From positions 744,001-808,000 of the forward strand of contig NZ_RYFW01000001.1 of the NCBI RefSeq assembly GCF_004138335.1: a stretch of 64,000 nt of DNA. The letters run 5' to 3'. Below, one piece after another: positions 24,470 through 33,498 of this stretch; the stretch's first letter is position 1, and the number at the start of each line of letters is the position of its first letter. A program made the position numbers and the translations under genes. Below the pieces are notes generated by a model. The model made no database searches, was not told the DNA's origin, and saw only the letters and a program-made list of their open reading frames with translations. This stretch comes from Peristeroidobacter agariperforans. GTDB taxonomy: Bacteria > Pseudomonadota > Gammaproteobacteria > Steroidobacterales > Steroidobacteraceae.

Positions 24470-24554
24470 CGGGGCGCGAATCATAGCCGGCCTGGGCCGC
24501 CAGCCCAAGGCCAGCGGCAGAATCTCCGGCCGATCAGAGAGTTAGCCTGCTGAG

Positions 24555-24583
24555 TTTATCGGGAGCGGCGACGCCGCTATACT
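24555..24583 (+). promoter_or_regulatory. Candidate sigma-70 promoter for the cytochrome c5 gene
   Basis: TATACT at 24578-24583 (five of six to consensus) with a weak -35 TTTATC 17 bases upstream. About 55 bases before the GTG start of the cytochrome gene. Confidence 0.4.
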
Positions 24584-24639
24584 GCGCGCCGTTTTGCCAT
24601 GTGGCTTTCCCCGCCCTGTAGCCTGTTGTTGGAGCCGAA

Positions 24640-25149
24640 GTGAGCGCCGAGCACGATAGAAAGTTCTTTGACACCTTCATGCTGGTACTCGGCATTTTGA
24701 TCGGCATTGCCATCCTTCTATATGTGTTGGCGCGCATCATCGCGTCCGGTACGCAGGAACAGCATGTGATCACCGATCCGGTGAACCAGGCCGTGGTGGC
24801 CGAGCGCATTGCGCCGGTGGCCAAGGTTGCGGTCGCGGGCCAGGACAACTCGGCGCTGGCGCCGGTTCAGGCGGCGGCTGCGGAACCGGCCAAGGAGCTG
24901 GGTGGCGAGGAAGTGTTCAACATGGCGTGCATGGCCTGCCACGGCGCCGGCGTCGCCGGCGCGCCGAAGATGGGTGACAAGGCTGCCTGGGGCCCGCGTA
25001 TCGCCAAGGGCGCGGAGACGCTACACAAGCACGCGATCGAAGGCTTCCAGGGCACCGCCGGCTTCATGCCGCCGAAAGGTGGCCGCGCGGACCTGGCCGA
25101 CAAGTCGATCATCAATGCCGTCGACTACATGGTCGCTGGCTCGAAGTAA
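24640..25149 (+). CDS. Membrane-anchored c5-type cytochrome
   Basis: 169 residues with one N-terminal transmembrane anchor (FFDTFMLVLGILIGIAILLY, about 10-35), an Ala/Val-rich linker, and a periplasmic class I cytochrome domain: C97-M-A-C100-H101 and axial M143 in GFMPPKGG. Electron carrier, probably between the bc1 complex and terminal oxidases, as for cytochrome c5/CycB-like proteins. GTG start supported by GGAG five bases upstream. Neighbouring comM, ubiK and glnK-amtB is a recurrent gammaproteobacterial arrangement. Confidence 0.92.
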   Translation: MSAEHDRKFFDTFMLVLGILIGIAILLYVLARIIASGTQEQHVITDPVNQAVVAERIAPVAKVAVAGQDNSALAPVQAAAAEPAKELGGEEVFNMACMACHGAGVAGAPKMGDKAAWGPRIAKGAETLHKHAIEGFQGTAGFMPPKGGRADLADKSIINAVDYMVAGSK

Positions 25150-25163
25150 TCCCGCAGTTCGAG

Positions 25164-25194
25164 TTGCTGCGCTCGGATGTGCCGAGCGCAGCAA
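25164..25194. terminator. Strong hairpin between convergent cytochrome c5 and comM
   Basis: Thirteen-base perfect stem TTGCTGCGCTCGG / CCGAGCGCAGCAA with ATGTG loop, starting 15 bases after the cytochrome stop and 60 before the comM stop. There is no U-tract, so it may be a bidirectional, factor-assisted terminator or an mRNA 3'-end stabiliser. Confidence 0.5.
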
Positions 25195-25254
25195 TCTCCG
25201 CCGGGCCGTCGAGCGCCGGCCAAATCCACACGGCGTCCTGCCGATTCCGCCTCC

Positions 25255-26814
25255 TTATCGCTCGCCTTGATCGCCGCGAGTGATGCCCACTCTGGTTCGG
25301 TGCGCCGGCTGATCGGCGCGATCAAGCTTCCTCAGCATCATCGCCTCGCTGACATGCGCCGTGTCGATGCGCTCGACGTGGGCCAGATCGGCAATTGTGC
25401 GCGCCACTTTCAGAACCCGGTGATACGCACGCGCGGAAAAACAGAACTTGTTAGCAGCTTGATCGAGCAGGTTGCGAGCGCGCGCTGTGGGGTTGCACAG
25501 CCGTTCGATTTCACGCGTCAAAAGGCGTGCGTTCGCGCATCCCTGCCGAGCGAGCTGAAGCTCACGGACACGAACGACGCGCGCCGATACGGTTGCGGTC
25601 GTTTCAGCGTGAGGATCAGGCACACGCAGCGTTTCGTGCGGAACGCGCAGCACCTCGACGTGCAGATCGAGACGATCGATCAGCGGACCTGACAGGCGGT
25701 TTCTGTATTTGCGAACTTGCTCGGACGTGCAGTGGCAGATGCCACGCTCGTCACCCAGGTAGCCGCACGGGCAAGGATTCATCGCCGCCACAAATTGAAA
25801 CGAGGCCGGGAATTCGGCCTGCTGAGCGGCGCGCGAGATGGTGATGACGCCCGTCTCCAGCGGCTCGCGCAGAACTTCGAGCGCCGCGCGCTCGTACTCG
25901 GGCAACTCATCCAGGAACAACACGCCGTGATGGGCGAGTGAGATCTCGCCGGGACGCGGCCGCGAGCCGCCGCCGACCAGAGCAACTGAAGACGCAGAGT
26001 GGTGGGGCGTGCGGAACGGCCGCGTCCGCCAGCGCGATGTATCGATCGGAAGCCGCGCCACGCTCCGCACGGAAGCCACCTCCAACGCTTCCCCTTCGCT
26101 CATTTGCGGCAGCAAGCCTGGCAGCCGTTGCGCGAGCATGCTCTTGCCGGTGCCGGGAGGGCCGATGAAGAGCAGCGAGTGTGCGCCGGCAGCGGCAATT
26201 TCCAGAGCGCGCTTGGCGATCTCTTGACCGCGCACCTCGCATAGATCCGCTTCGATGCCAGCGGCACTCTCGGGTGCAGCGCCCGTAATGAAAGACAGCG
26301 GCGCTTTGCCGTTGCCGTGAGCAACGACATCGGGAAGGCTGGAGGCAATCGCGATTCGGCATCCCGTGACCAACGCCGCCTCGGCAACGTTCGCACGCGG
26401 AACAAAAATGGAATGTTTGTCTCGCGCAGCCGCTACCGCCGCGAGCAGCACGCCCTGCATCGATTGCACTTCGCCGTTGAGCGAGAGCTCGCCATAGAAC
26501 TCACAATCGCGCAGCGAGTCGGCCGGCAGCTGGTCCGATGCGAGCAGGATGCCGAGCGCAATCGGCAAGTCGTAGCGACCGCCATCTTTCGGAAGGTCCG
26601 CCGGTGAAAGGTTCACCGTGACGCGACCTTCCGGCCACGTGAATTTACAGTTGGTGATAGCCGCGCGCACTCGGTCGCGGCTTTCTTTTACAACGGCTTC
26701 AGCAAGACCGACGATGGCGAAGCGCGGCAAGCCCGGGCCGAGATCCACCTCGACGCGTACCAGCGGCGCTTCCATTCCATGCTGCGCGCGACTCAAGACA
26801 GTCGCCATCGCCAT
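25255..26814 (-). CDS. comM: ComM/YifB-family AAA+ ATPase (Mg-chelatase-like)
   Basis: 519 residues, full length. N-terminal ChlI-type domain (MAMATVLSRAQHGMEAPLVR, then VDLGPGLPRFAIVGLAEAVV), AAA+ core with Walker A GPPGTGKSM, Walker B GVLFLDELPEY, and the Cys-containing MNPCPCGYLGDERGICHCTS insertion, then the C-terminal Mg-chelatase helical domain. In naturally transformable bacteria ComM is a hexameric helicase promoting branch migration during recombination of incoming DNA; the family is also present in non-competent species. Minus strand, downstream of ubiK in the same direction. Confidence 0.93.
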   Translation of the reverse strand: MAMATVLSRAQHGMEAPLVRVEVDLGPGLPRFAIVGLAEAVVKESRDRVRAAITNCKFTWPEGRVTVNLSPADLPKDGGRYDLPIALGILLASDQLPADSLRDCEFYGELSLNGEVQSMQGVLLAAVAAARDKHSIFVPRANVAEAALVTGCRIAIASSLPDVVAHGNGKAPLSFITGAAPESAAGIEADLCEVRGQEIAKRALEIAAAGAHSLLFIGPPGTGKSMLAQRLPGLLPQMSEGEALEVASVRSVARLPIDTSRWRTRPFRTPHHSASSVALVGGGSRPRPGEISLAHHGVLFLDELPEYERAALEVLREPLETGVITISRAAQQAEFPASFQFVAAMNPCPCGYLGDERGICHCTSEQVRKYRNRLSGPLIDRLDLHVEVLRVPHETLRVPDPHAETTATVSARVVRVRELQLARQGCANARLLTREIERLCNPTARARNLLDQAANKFCFSARAYHRVLKVARTIADLAHVERIDTAHVSEAMMLRKLDRADQPAHRTRVGITRGDQGER

Positions 26815-26929
26815 TGCTGGCCCTCCACAAAGAAACGTTTGCTGATTCTTTCAAGAGGGCCGCGCGCTGCGAGCGCGCATATCACGCCGAATCGCCGCTA
26901 AATAGCAGCGCGGCGAGCGGGTAAATCGG

Positions 26930-27172
26930 TTAGGGATTTTTCTTTTCCAACTCGGCGAGGCGGGCTTCGAGCGCCTCGAGTTTCTCGCGGGTCCGGCGCA
27001 GCACGCCGGCTTGCACATCGAATTCCTGGCGCGACACCAGATCGAGCTTGCTCAAGCCCGCTTGCAGCACGGCCTTGAAGTTTTCTTCCAGGTCACGGCG
27101 CAGCGCCTGCACGCCCGGCGGAACGGCGGCAGCGAGACGACGGGCGAGCTCATCGAGCGAACGAGGGTCCAC
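26930..27172 (-). CDS. ubiK: UbiK (BMFP) accessory factor for ubiquinone synthesis
   Basis: 80 residues from a GTG at 27172, preceded eight bases upstream by AGGAG; a longer in-frame ATG lacks such a site and adds unrelated residues. Pattern of the membrane-fusogenic coiled-coil family: SLDELARRLAAAVPPGVQAL, then FKAVLQAGLSKLDLVSRQEF and a C-terminal coiled coil REKLEALEARLAELEKK. UbiK binds UbiJ and lipids and supports the soluble Ubi metabolon; ubiJ is at 49539 in this window. Next to comM and divergent from glnK. Confidence 0.9.
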   Translation of the reverse strand: MDPRSLDELARRLAAAVPPGVQALRRDLEENFKAVLQAGLSKLDLVSRQEFDVQAGVLRRTREKLEALEARLAELEKKNP

Positions 27173-27314
27173 GGGGCAGACTCCTAACAAAACAGGTCGG
27201 GACGGCATTAAGCCTCAAAATCGCCCGTCCGTGGTGGTCGGTCCACGGTTACGGGGCAGTCAGTCCAAGGTTGGCGGCATTTTGCTCCGAGTTGAAGCAA
27301 AGCGCCGGAATTTT

Positions 27315-27331
27315 CGCACCGAGAAAGTGCG
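27315..27331. promoter_or_regulatory. NtrC-type enhancer box upstream of glnK
   Basis: CGCAC-CGAGAAA-GTGCG, matching the GCAC-N7-GTGC core of NtrC sites. It lies about 55 bases before the -24 element, a normal enhancer distance. Confidence 0.6.
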
Positions 27332-27382
27332 CCAGTGCCCCGTTGTCGGCCACGGCGGCGTTGGTTTGCTTGCACGAATTCG

Positions 27383-27398
27383 TGGCACAGATGATGCA
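27383..27398 (+). promoter_or_regulatory. Sigma-54 (RpoN) promoter of glnK-amtB
   Basis: TGGCAC-AGATG-ATGCA: invariant GG and GC doublets separated by ten bases, matching the -24/-12 consensus except for one base in the -12 box. About 92 bases upstream of the glnK ATG. Confidence 0.75.
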
Positions 27399-27472
27399 TT
27401 TCCGATGCGGCGCGCCCGGGAAGCGGGGAATTACTACGACTAGTTTTACTAGTCCCGAGCACGCGCCCATGA

Positions 27473-27829
<357 letters not shown>

Positions 27830-27896
27830 ATCTCTTTGTTTCCAACAGCAGCACCTGGCAGCAACAACGATCTATCTCTTGCGTAGGAGAACGACA

Positions 27897-29420
27897 GTGA
27901 AAAAACCCTTGGCAACGAGCCGCGTGCTCACCTACCTATGGAGTCTCGCGCTCGTCGCGTTCGCGATAGTCGCAGCGCCCGACATGGCGCTCGCGCAAGA
28001 CGCTCCGGCCGCGGAACCTGCAGCCGCCGTGGCTGCGGAAGCTGCACCGGCCGAAGCTGCTGCTCCAGCGGAAGAAGCAGCCGCTGCGCCGGCCGCGCCG
28101 ACGTTCGACAAGGGCGATATTTCCTGGGTCATGACCAGCACGCTGCTGGTCATCCTGATGACCATTCCCGGCCTGGCGCTGTTCTACGGCGGCATGGTCC
28201 GTTCGAAGAACGTGCTGTCCATATCGATGCAGGTGTTCGTGGTCTTCAGCCTGCTGTCGGTGCTGTGGGCGATCTACGGCTACAGCGTCGCATTCACCGG
28301 CGGTAACGCATTCTTCGGCGGCTTCGATCGCATGTTCCTGGCGGGCATGCTGGATGCGGCCGGCAACCTGACGGCGGCAGCGACCTTCAGCAAGGGCGTC
28401 TACATTCCCGAGTATCTCTACGCCGCGTTCCAGATGACCTTCGCGGGCATCACGTCGTGTCTGATCGTCGGCGCGTTCGCCGAGCGCATGAAGTTCTCCG
28501 CGGTGCTGGCGTTCGTGGTGCTGTGGTTCACTTTCTCCTACCTGCCGGTCGCGCACATGGTTTGGTTCTGGGCCGGTCCGGACGCGTACACCGACGCGGC
28601 CGCCGCTGAAGCTGCGACTGCAACCGCGGGCTTCCTCTTCCAGAAAGGCGCGCTCGACTTCGCGGGCGGCACGGTCGTGCACATCAACGCGGGCATCGCC
28701 GGCCTGGTCGGCTGCATCCTGGTCGGCAAGCGCAAGGGCTACGGCACCACGGCGATGACGCCGCACAACGTGCCGCTGATCATGATCGGCGCCTCGCTGC
28801 TGTGGGTGGGCTGGTTCGGCTTCAACGTCGGCTCGAACCTCGAGTCGAATGCGTTCGCCGCGCAGGTGTTCATCAACACCTTCGTCGCCACCGCCGCCGC
28901 GGTCATCGCCTGGACCTTCGCTGAGTGGATCTTCCGCGGCACGCCGACGATGCTCGGTGCGGCTTCGGGTGCGGTGGCCGGCCTGGTCGCCATCACTCCG
29001 GCCTGCGGCTGGGTGGGTCCGATGGGCGCGATCGTCATCGGCCTGATCGCCGGTGTGGTCTGCTTGTTCGCGGTCACCAAGTTGAAAGCAGCGCTGGGCT
29101 ACGACGACTCGCTGGACGTGTTCGGCGTGCACTGCGTCGGCGGCATCCTCGGCGCCATCCTGACCGGCGTATTCAACAGCCCCTCCCTCGGCGGCACCGG
29201 CATCTACGACTACGTCGCCGGCACCTGGGGTTACGCGGGCATGGGCAAGCAGGTCATGGCCCAGCTGTGGGGCGTGGGCACGACCATCGTCTGGTCGGGC
29301 ATCGTGTCCTTCATCGCCTTCAAGATCATCGATGTGGTCATCGGGCTGCGGGTCAGCGACGAAGTCGAGACCGAAGGCCTGGATACGACCGAGCACGGCG
29401 AGCGGGGCTACAACCTCTAA
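27897..29420 (+). CDS. amtB: Ammonium transporter AmtB with signal peptide and Ala/Pro/Glu-rich N-terminus
   Basis: 507 residues from a GTG at 27897 with TAGGAGA upstream. Residues 1-34 are a signal peptide ending ALAQ; 35-69 is an Ala/Pro/Glu-rich stretch that most AmtB proteins lack or have much shorter. The channel follows: FYGGMVRSKNVLS, AFAERMKFSAVLAFVVLW, VVHINAGIAGLVG and FGVHCVGGILGAI, the last two carrying the pore histidines. It brings ammonium into the cell and is gated by GlnK. Followed by a strong terminator. Confidence 0.95.
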   Translation: MKKPLATSRVLTYLWSLALVAFAIVAAPDMALAQDAPAAEPAAAVAAEAAPAEAAAPAEEAAAAPAAPTFDKGDISWVMTSTLLVILMTIPGLALFYGGMVRSKNVLSISMQVFVVFSLLSVLWAIYGYSVAFTGGNAFFGGFDRMFLAGMLDAAGNLTAAATFSKGVYIPEYLYAAFQMTFAGITSCLIVGAFAERMKFSAVLAFVVLWFTFSYLPVAHMVWFWAGPDAYTDAAAAEAATATAGFLFQKGALDFAGGTVVHINAGIAGLVGCILVGKRKGYGTTAMTPHNVPLIMIGASLLWVGWFGFNVGSNLESNAFAAQVFINTFVATAAAVIAWTFAEWIFRGTPTMLGAASGAVAGLVAITPACGWVGPMGAIVIGLIAGVVCLFAVTKLKAALGYDDSLDVFGVHCVGGILGAILTGVFNSPSLGGTGIYDYVAGTWGYAGMGKQVMAQLWGVGTTIVWSGIVSFIAFKIIDVVIGLRVSDEVETEGLDTTEHGERGYNL

Positions 29421-29446
29421 CGCTGCTTCGTCTGGTTGGCATGGGT

Positions 29447-29479
29447 GAAAACGGGCGCTACGGCGCCCGTTTTCTTTTG
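29447..29479 (+). terminator. Rho-independent terminator after amtB
   Basis: Twelve-base perfect stem GAAAACGGGCGC / GCGCCCGTTTTC with TACG loop, followed by TTTTG. Isolates glnK-amtB from the second PII gene. Confidence 0.92.
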
Positions 29480-29592
29480 TGCCGTTCTTTCCCTACAAAC
29501 GTGAACCACTCCTCAGTCCTGCTGCATGACAGGGACTGTCTTAATCCCTCCTCTGGAGTCCTCCTGCTAAACTGCCGGGGCTTTTTACATAG

Positions 29593-29940
<348 letters not shown>

Positions 29941-29964
29941 GAAAGAGACTGTTTGGAGACTGCC

Positions 29965-30414
29965 ATGCTCAGACCCGTCTTGTTGCTGACCCTGGCCGCG
30001 GCTTCGCTGGCCGCCGGCGCCGCGCATGCCGACGTCTACAAGTACCAGGACGAGAAGGGCAACATTCAGTACACCGACAAGCCGCCGTCGTTGCCGGCCG
30101 AGCGGCTCAACGTGCAATCCCAGCGCACCGACATCGTCGCCGCCCAGGAGCGCTCGCAAGCAGCCATCAAGGCCAATACCAGCGCGCCGCCGGCAGCGGG
30201 CAACTCGCCCGCCGAACAGAAGGCGGCCGCCGCCGCGACCGCTAAGGACAAAGCCGACCGTTGCATCAAGGCGCGCGAGCGTTACGATCAATACATGGCT
30301 TCGCAAAGACTGTATGAGGAAGGTAAGGACGGCGAGCGGCGCTATCTGAGCGACGCCGAGCTCGATGCCGCGCGCGCCTCGGCCAAGTCCTCCATGGATG
30401 TGCTGTGCCAGTGA
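29965..30414 (+). CDS. Exported DUF4124-domain protein
   Basis: 149 residues. Signal peptide MLRPVLLLTLAAASLAAGAA ending AHA, then the DUF4124 motif DVYKYQDEKGNIQYTDKPPS, followed by a charged, partly coiled segment with an Ala-rich stretch and two Cys (C near CIKARERYDQY and in the C-terminal MDVLCQ). ATG at 29965 chosen for the GGAG six bases upstream. Periplasmic, function unknown. Its end overlaps the following dehydrogenase gene. Confidence 0.85.
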   Translation: MLRPVLLLTLAAASLAAGAAHADVYKYQDEKGNIQYTDKPPSLPAERLNVQSQRTDIVAAQERSQAAIKANTSAPPAAGNSPAEQKAAAAATAKDKADRCIKARERYDQYMASQRLYEEGKDGERRYLSDAELDAARASAKSSMDVLCQ

Positions 30415-31316
30415 CCCTGCGAGCTGGATTTGTCGGCCTGGGCGCAATGGGCCTGGGCATGGCCCGCAACCTTCACAAGCAGGGACTGCTGAGCGCCGTA
30501 TGGAATCGCACGGCTGAAAAGGCCACAGCGCTCGCTCAAGAGACTGGCTGCAAGGCCGTCGGCAAACTCGCCGAGCTCGCACCCCTGTGCGATGTCATAG
30601 TGACTTGCGTGTCCGCCGATGCGGATGTGCTCGCAGTGATCGATGAGCTCTTGCCGGTCATCAAGCCGGACACCATCGTCATCGACTGCTCCACGGTCAG
30701 CGCCGACACGGCGCGAACCGCTGCTCATCGGCTGCACAAAGCCGGCGCGCAGTTTCTCGATGCGCCCGTCAGCGGGGGCACCGAAGGTGCGCGCGACGGC
30801 ACGCTCGCTGTTATGGTCGGCGGCGACGAAAAAGCTTTCGAACGCACGCAGCCTGTGTTGCAGGCGATGGGCAAGGCAGTCACGCACTTCGGCGCCAGCG
30901 GCTCGGGCCAGGCGGCGAAGGCTACGAACCAGATCATGTGTGCGGGCGTGATTCAGGCGGTCGCCGAAGCCATGGCGTTCGCGAAATCCGAGGACCTGCC
31001 GCTCGATCGGCTGATCGACACGCTCGGCAAAGGCGCCGGCTCCAGCTGGTACTTCGTGAATCGAGCGCCGAACATCCTGCGAGACAGCTATCCCGCCGGT
31101 TTCCGCGTGAAGCTGCACGAGAAAGATCTGAAAATCTGCCGCGCGATGGCCGCCCGCCACGGCGTGCAGTTGCCCTTGATCGAGATGACGCTGGTTCACT
31201 ACCGGCGCCTGATCGAGCAAGGTCATGGCGATGAGGACATCTCCACGCTGTTCCGCCTCAAGGATGCGATGTTCGCCGCAGCCCGGGACAGCGACACGCC
31301 GCGACACAAACCCTGA
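30405..31316 (+). CDS. NAD(P)-dependent 3-hydroxyisobutyrate dehydrogenase-family oxidoreductase
   Basis: 303 residues of the beta-hydroxyacid dehydrogenase family. Seen: nucleotide-binding GFVGLGAMGLGMARNL, substrate motif DAPVSGGTEGARDGTLAVMV, and the catalytic-lysine segment GSGQAAKATNQIMC. GTG at 30405 overlaps the end of the DUF4124 gene by ten bases; a second GTG at 30411 giving a GTGA overlap is equally plausible. Substrate may be 3-hydroxyisobutyrate, tartronate semialdehyde, succinic semialdehyde or similar. Upstream of algZ and possibly cotranscribed with it (12-base gap). Confidence 0.92.
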   Translation: MPVTLRAGFVGLGAMGLGMARNLHKQGLLSAVWNRTAEKATALAQETGCKAVGKLAELAPLCDVIVTCVSADADVLAVIDELLPVIKPDTIVIDCSTVSADTARTAAHRLHKAGAQFLDAPVSGGTEGARDGTLAVMVGGDEKAFERTQPVLQAMGKAVTHFGASGSGQAAKATNQIMCAGVIQAVAEAMAFAKSEDLPLDRLIDTLGKGAGSSWYFVNRAPNILRDSYPAGFRVKLHEKDLKICRAMAARHGVQLPLIEMTLVHYRRLIEQGHGDEDISTLFRLKDAMFAAARDSDTPRHKP

Positions 31317-31328
31317 TTCTCTGCAGTC

Positions 31329-32444
31329 ATGGCGGCGTCCGTCTCCGACTCCCGCGCCACGCCGTCATCGCCGGCCTCCAAGGCGCCAACTTTCTTCCTG
31401 CCGGACTTCTGCGCCTCGCCGGCCGTGTTCGTAGTGGTGTTGATCGGCGAGCTGGTGGCGCTGGTGATCGCGCTGGCCCGGCAGGCGTTGCACGACAATT
31501 TCTGGATGGACCTCGCCGGCAGCTCGATGTTCCTACTGTGGATCGGGCTCACCTGCTCGGCTGTGCTCTGTCGCTCGCGCGCGTGGCTGCAAACGATGCC
31601 GCCGGCGCGTGCGGCCATGATCGCCATCGCCATGCTGGTGCTCACCATCGGCATCGTTTCGGAAGCCGTGTTTCAGGTAGGTCGTATCTGGAGCGGCGAC
31701 ATCGACGGCGCCGGTCCGAGCTTCTTCCCGCGCGAGCATGCCAGCTTCGTGCTCAGAAACGTTGCGGTCGGCTTCATCGTGAGCGCACTGGCGCTGCGAT
31801 ATTTCTATGTCAGCGCCGAGTGGAAGCGCACCATCGAGCTGGAGGCGCTCGCCCGCATCCGCGCTCTGCAAGCACGCATCCGCCCGCACTTCCTGTTCAA
31901 CAGCATGAACACCATCGCCGCGCTGACCCGTTCCAGTCCGGAGCGCGCCGAGCAGGCGGTGGAAGATCTCGCCGATTTGTTTCGCGCCAGTTTGAGCGAT
32001 GCCAGCGCCCGCATTTCACTGAAGGACGAGCTGGACATTGCGCGCACCCACCAACGCATCGAGCAGCTGCGCCTGGGCGATCGACTCACGGTGCATTGGG
32101 ACGTGGATGAGTTGCCGATGCGCGCGCTCGTGCCTAGCCTGATCGTGCAACCGCTGCTCGAAAATGCCGTGTATCACGGCGTCGAAACCTTGCCGCGCGG
32201 CGGCGAAGTCTCGATCGTCGGCCGGCGCCACGACGATCAGGTGCACATCGAAGTGCGCAACCCCATCCTGGCCCAGTCCGGCTACGTCAATCGCGAAGGC
32301 AACCGGATGGCGCTGGAGAACATCCGGCAGCGCCTGGAGCTGGCCTGGCCCGGCCGCGCCAGGGTCGAGACCGAGCAGCGGGACGGGGAATTTTGCGCCC
32401 GGCTGATCTTTCCGTATGCTGGCGAGGATATGGTAAACGGCTAG
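31329..32444 (+). CDS. algZ: AlgZ/LytS-type sensor histidine kinase
   Basis: 371 residues: four hydrophobic helices (about 32-52, 64-81, 96-117, 140-160), then the His_kinase domain of the LytS class with phosphoacceptor H187 in ARIRPHFLFNSMNTIAALTR, N box VQPLLENAVYHGVE and a C-terminal GNRMALENIRQRLEL. This is the FimS/AlgZ architecture that pairs with AlgR; in Pseudomonas the pair governs alginate, type IV pili twitching and other surface traits. algR starts 23 bases downstream. What it senses is unknown. Confidence 0.92.
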   Translation: MAASVSDSRATPSSPASKAPTFFLPDFCASPAVFVVVLIGELVALVIALARQALHDNFWMDLAGSSMFLLWIGLTCSAVLCRSRAWLQTMPPARAAMIAIAMLVLTIGIVSEAVFQVGRIWSGDIDGAGPSFFPREHASFVLRNVAVGFIVSALALRYFYVSAEWKRTIELEALARIRALQARIRPHFLFNSMNTIAALTRSSPERAEQAVEDLADLFRASLSDASARISLKDELDIARTHQRIEQLRLGDRLTVHWDVDELPMRALVPSLIVQPLLENAVYHGVETLPRGGEVSIVGRRHDDQVHIEVRNPILAQSGYVNREGNRMALENIRQRLELAWPGRARVETEQRDGEFCARLIFPYAGEDMVNG

Positions 32445-32467
32445 CCGGGGTCGGGTAACCAACACAG

Positions 32468-33208
32468 ATGCGTCTGTTAATTGTCGATGACGAGTCGCCT
32501 GCGCGGGAGCGGTTGCGGCGACTGTTGGAAGAAATCGAAGACTGCGAAGTCGTCGGCGAAGCCGACAACGGCGAGCAGGCACTGGCGACGTGCGGCGAGC
32601 TGCGTCCCGACGTCGTGCTGCTCGACGTGCGCATGCCAGGCTTGTCCGGCATTCAGGTGGCGCGGCACATCGATTCGCTGCAAGACCCGCCGGCGGTGAT
32701 CTTTACCACCGCTTACGATCAATACGCCGTGGAAGCGTTCGAGACCGAAGCGGTCGGGTATCTGCTCAAGCCGGTTCGTAAGGAAAAGCTCGCGCACGCC
32801 TTGCGCCACGCGTCGCGCATTTCTCCGAACCGTCTGGTGAAAGTCGCCGAATCGGCCCGGCTCGAACATCGTCGCGAACAGATCTGCGCGCGGCTCGGCG
32901 AAACGCTCAAGCTGATCCCGCTGGCGGATATTTATTATTTCAACGCCGATCAGAAGTACGTGACCGTGCGCCACAAGGGCGGCGAGAGCCTGATCGACGA
33001 ATCGCTCAAGGCGCTGGCGGAAGAGTTCGCACCGGACTTCGTGCGCATCCATCGCAATGCCTTGATTGCGGAGAAATACATCTCCGCCGTGGAGCGCACG
33101 GATTCAGGTCAATACGTGGTGCGAGTTCGTGAATGCGGCGACGTGCTGGAAGTGAGCCGGCGCCATGCTTCGGAGCTGCTCCGGCGCATTCGCGGCGAGA
33201 GCCACTAA
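32468..33208 (+). CDS. algR: AlgR-like LytTR response regulator
   Basis: 246 residues. Receiver with D8-D9 region (MRLLIVDDESPARERL), phosphoacceptor D53 in VVLLDVRMPGLSG, and VGYLLKPVRKEKL; C-terminal LytTR DNA-binding domain from about 145 (LIPLADIYYFNADQKYVTVR ... FVRIHRNALIAEKYI ... YVVRVRECGDVLEVSRRHA). Transcription regulator partnered with AlgZ. Its stop overlaps the convergent YqjK-like gene by four bases. Confidence 0.94.
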   Translation: MRLLIVDDESPARERLRRLLEEIEDCEVVGEADNGEQALATCGELRPDVVLLDVRMPGLSGIQVARHIDSLQDPPAVIFTTAYDQYAVEAFETEAVGYLLKPVRKEKLAHALRHASRISPNRLVKVAESARLEHRREQICARLGETLKLIPLADIYYFNADQKYVTVRHKGGESLIDESLKALAEEFAPDFVRIHRNALIAEKYISAVERTDSGQYVVRVRECGDVLEVSRRHASELLRRIRGESH

Positions 33209-33498
33209 CCCCGCTGCTGCCGCAGGCGCATGACGCGCCGGGCGGTCGAATATATCAAGGCGCCGCGACTCACCCACGTCATCAGCCGTTTCGGCCCGAT
33301 CAACGCGACCACGGCCACGCCGCCAATCAGCACCGCGGGATTTTTCGCCAGCCGTTGCGCGGCGCCGAGGCCTCGATCCAGGCCGCTCAAATGGTGCTCG
33401 ATCTCGTTCATGGTCGAGCCGAGCTCACGACGCTGCACCGCTGCCCGCAAGCGCAGGTTGGAATGTTTCGCCGCCAGCTGGTTGAAACGTTCGCTCAC
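33205..33498 (-). CDS. YqjK-like small protein
   Basis: 97 residues; basic N-terminal helical half (MSERFNQLAAKHSNLRLRAA) and a hydrophobic segment around 53-80 (KNPAVLIGGVAVVALIGPKR). Third of three overlapping genes resembling the enterobacterial yqjD-yqjE-yqjK set. These small membrane proteins are induced in stationary phase and some bind ribosomes; the role of YqjK is not established. Overlaps its upstream gene by four bases. Confidence 0.75.
   Translation of the reverse strand: MSERFNQLAAKHSNLRLRAAVQRRELGSTMNEIEHHLSGLDRGLGAAQRLAKNPAVLIGGVAVVALIGPKRLMTWVSRGALIYSTARRVMRLRQQRG

Noticed and set aside
27936-29396. 486-codon open frame antisense to amtB
   Set aside because: Composition (very rich in Arg, His, Asp) is that of a frame opposite a GC-rich gene; no domain, and amtB is unambiguous.
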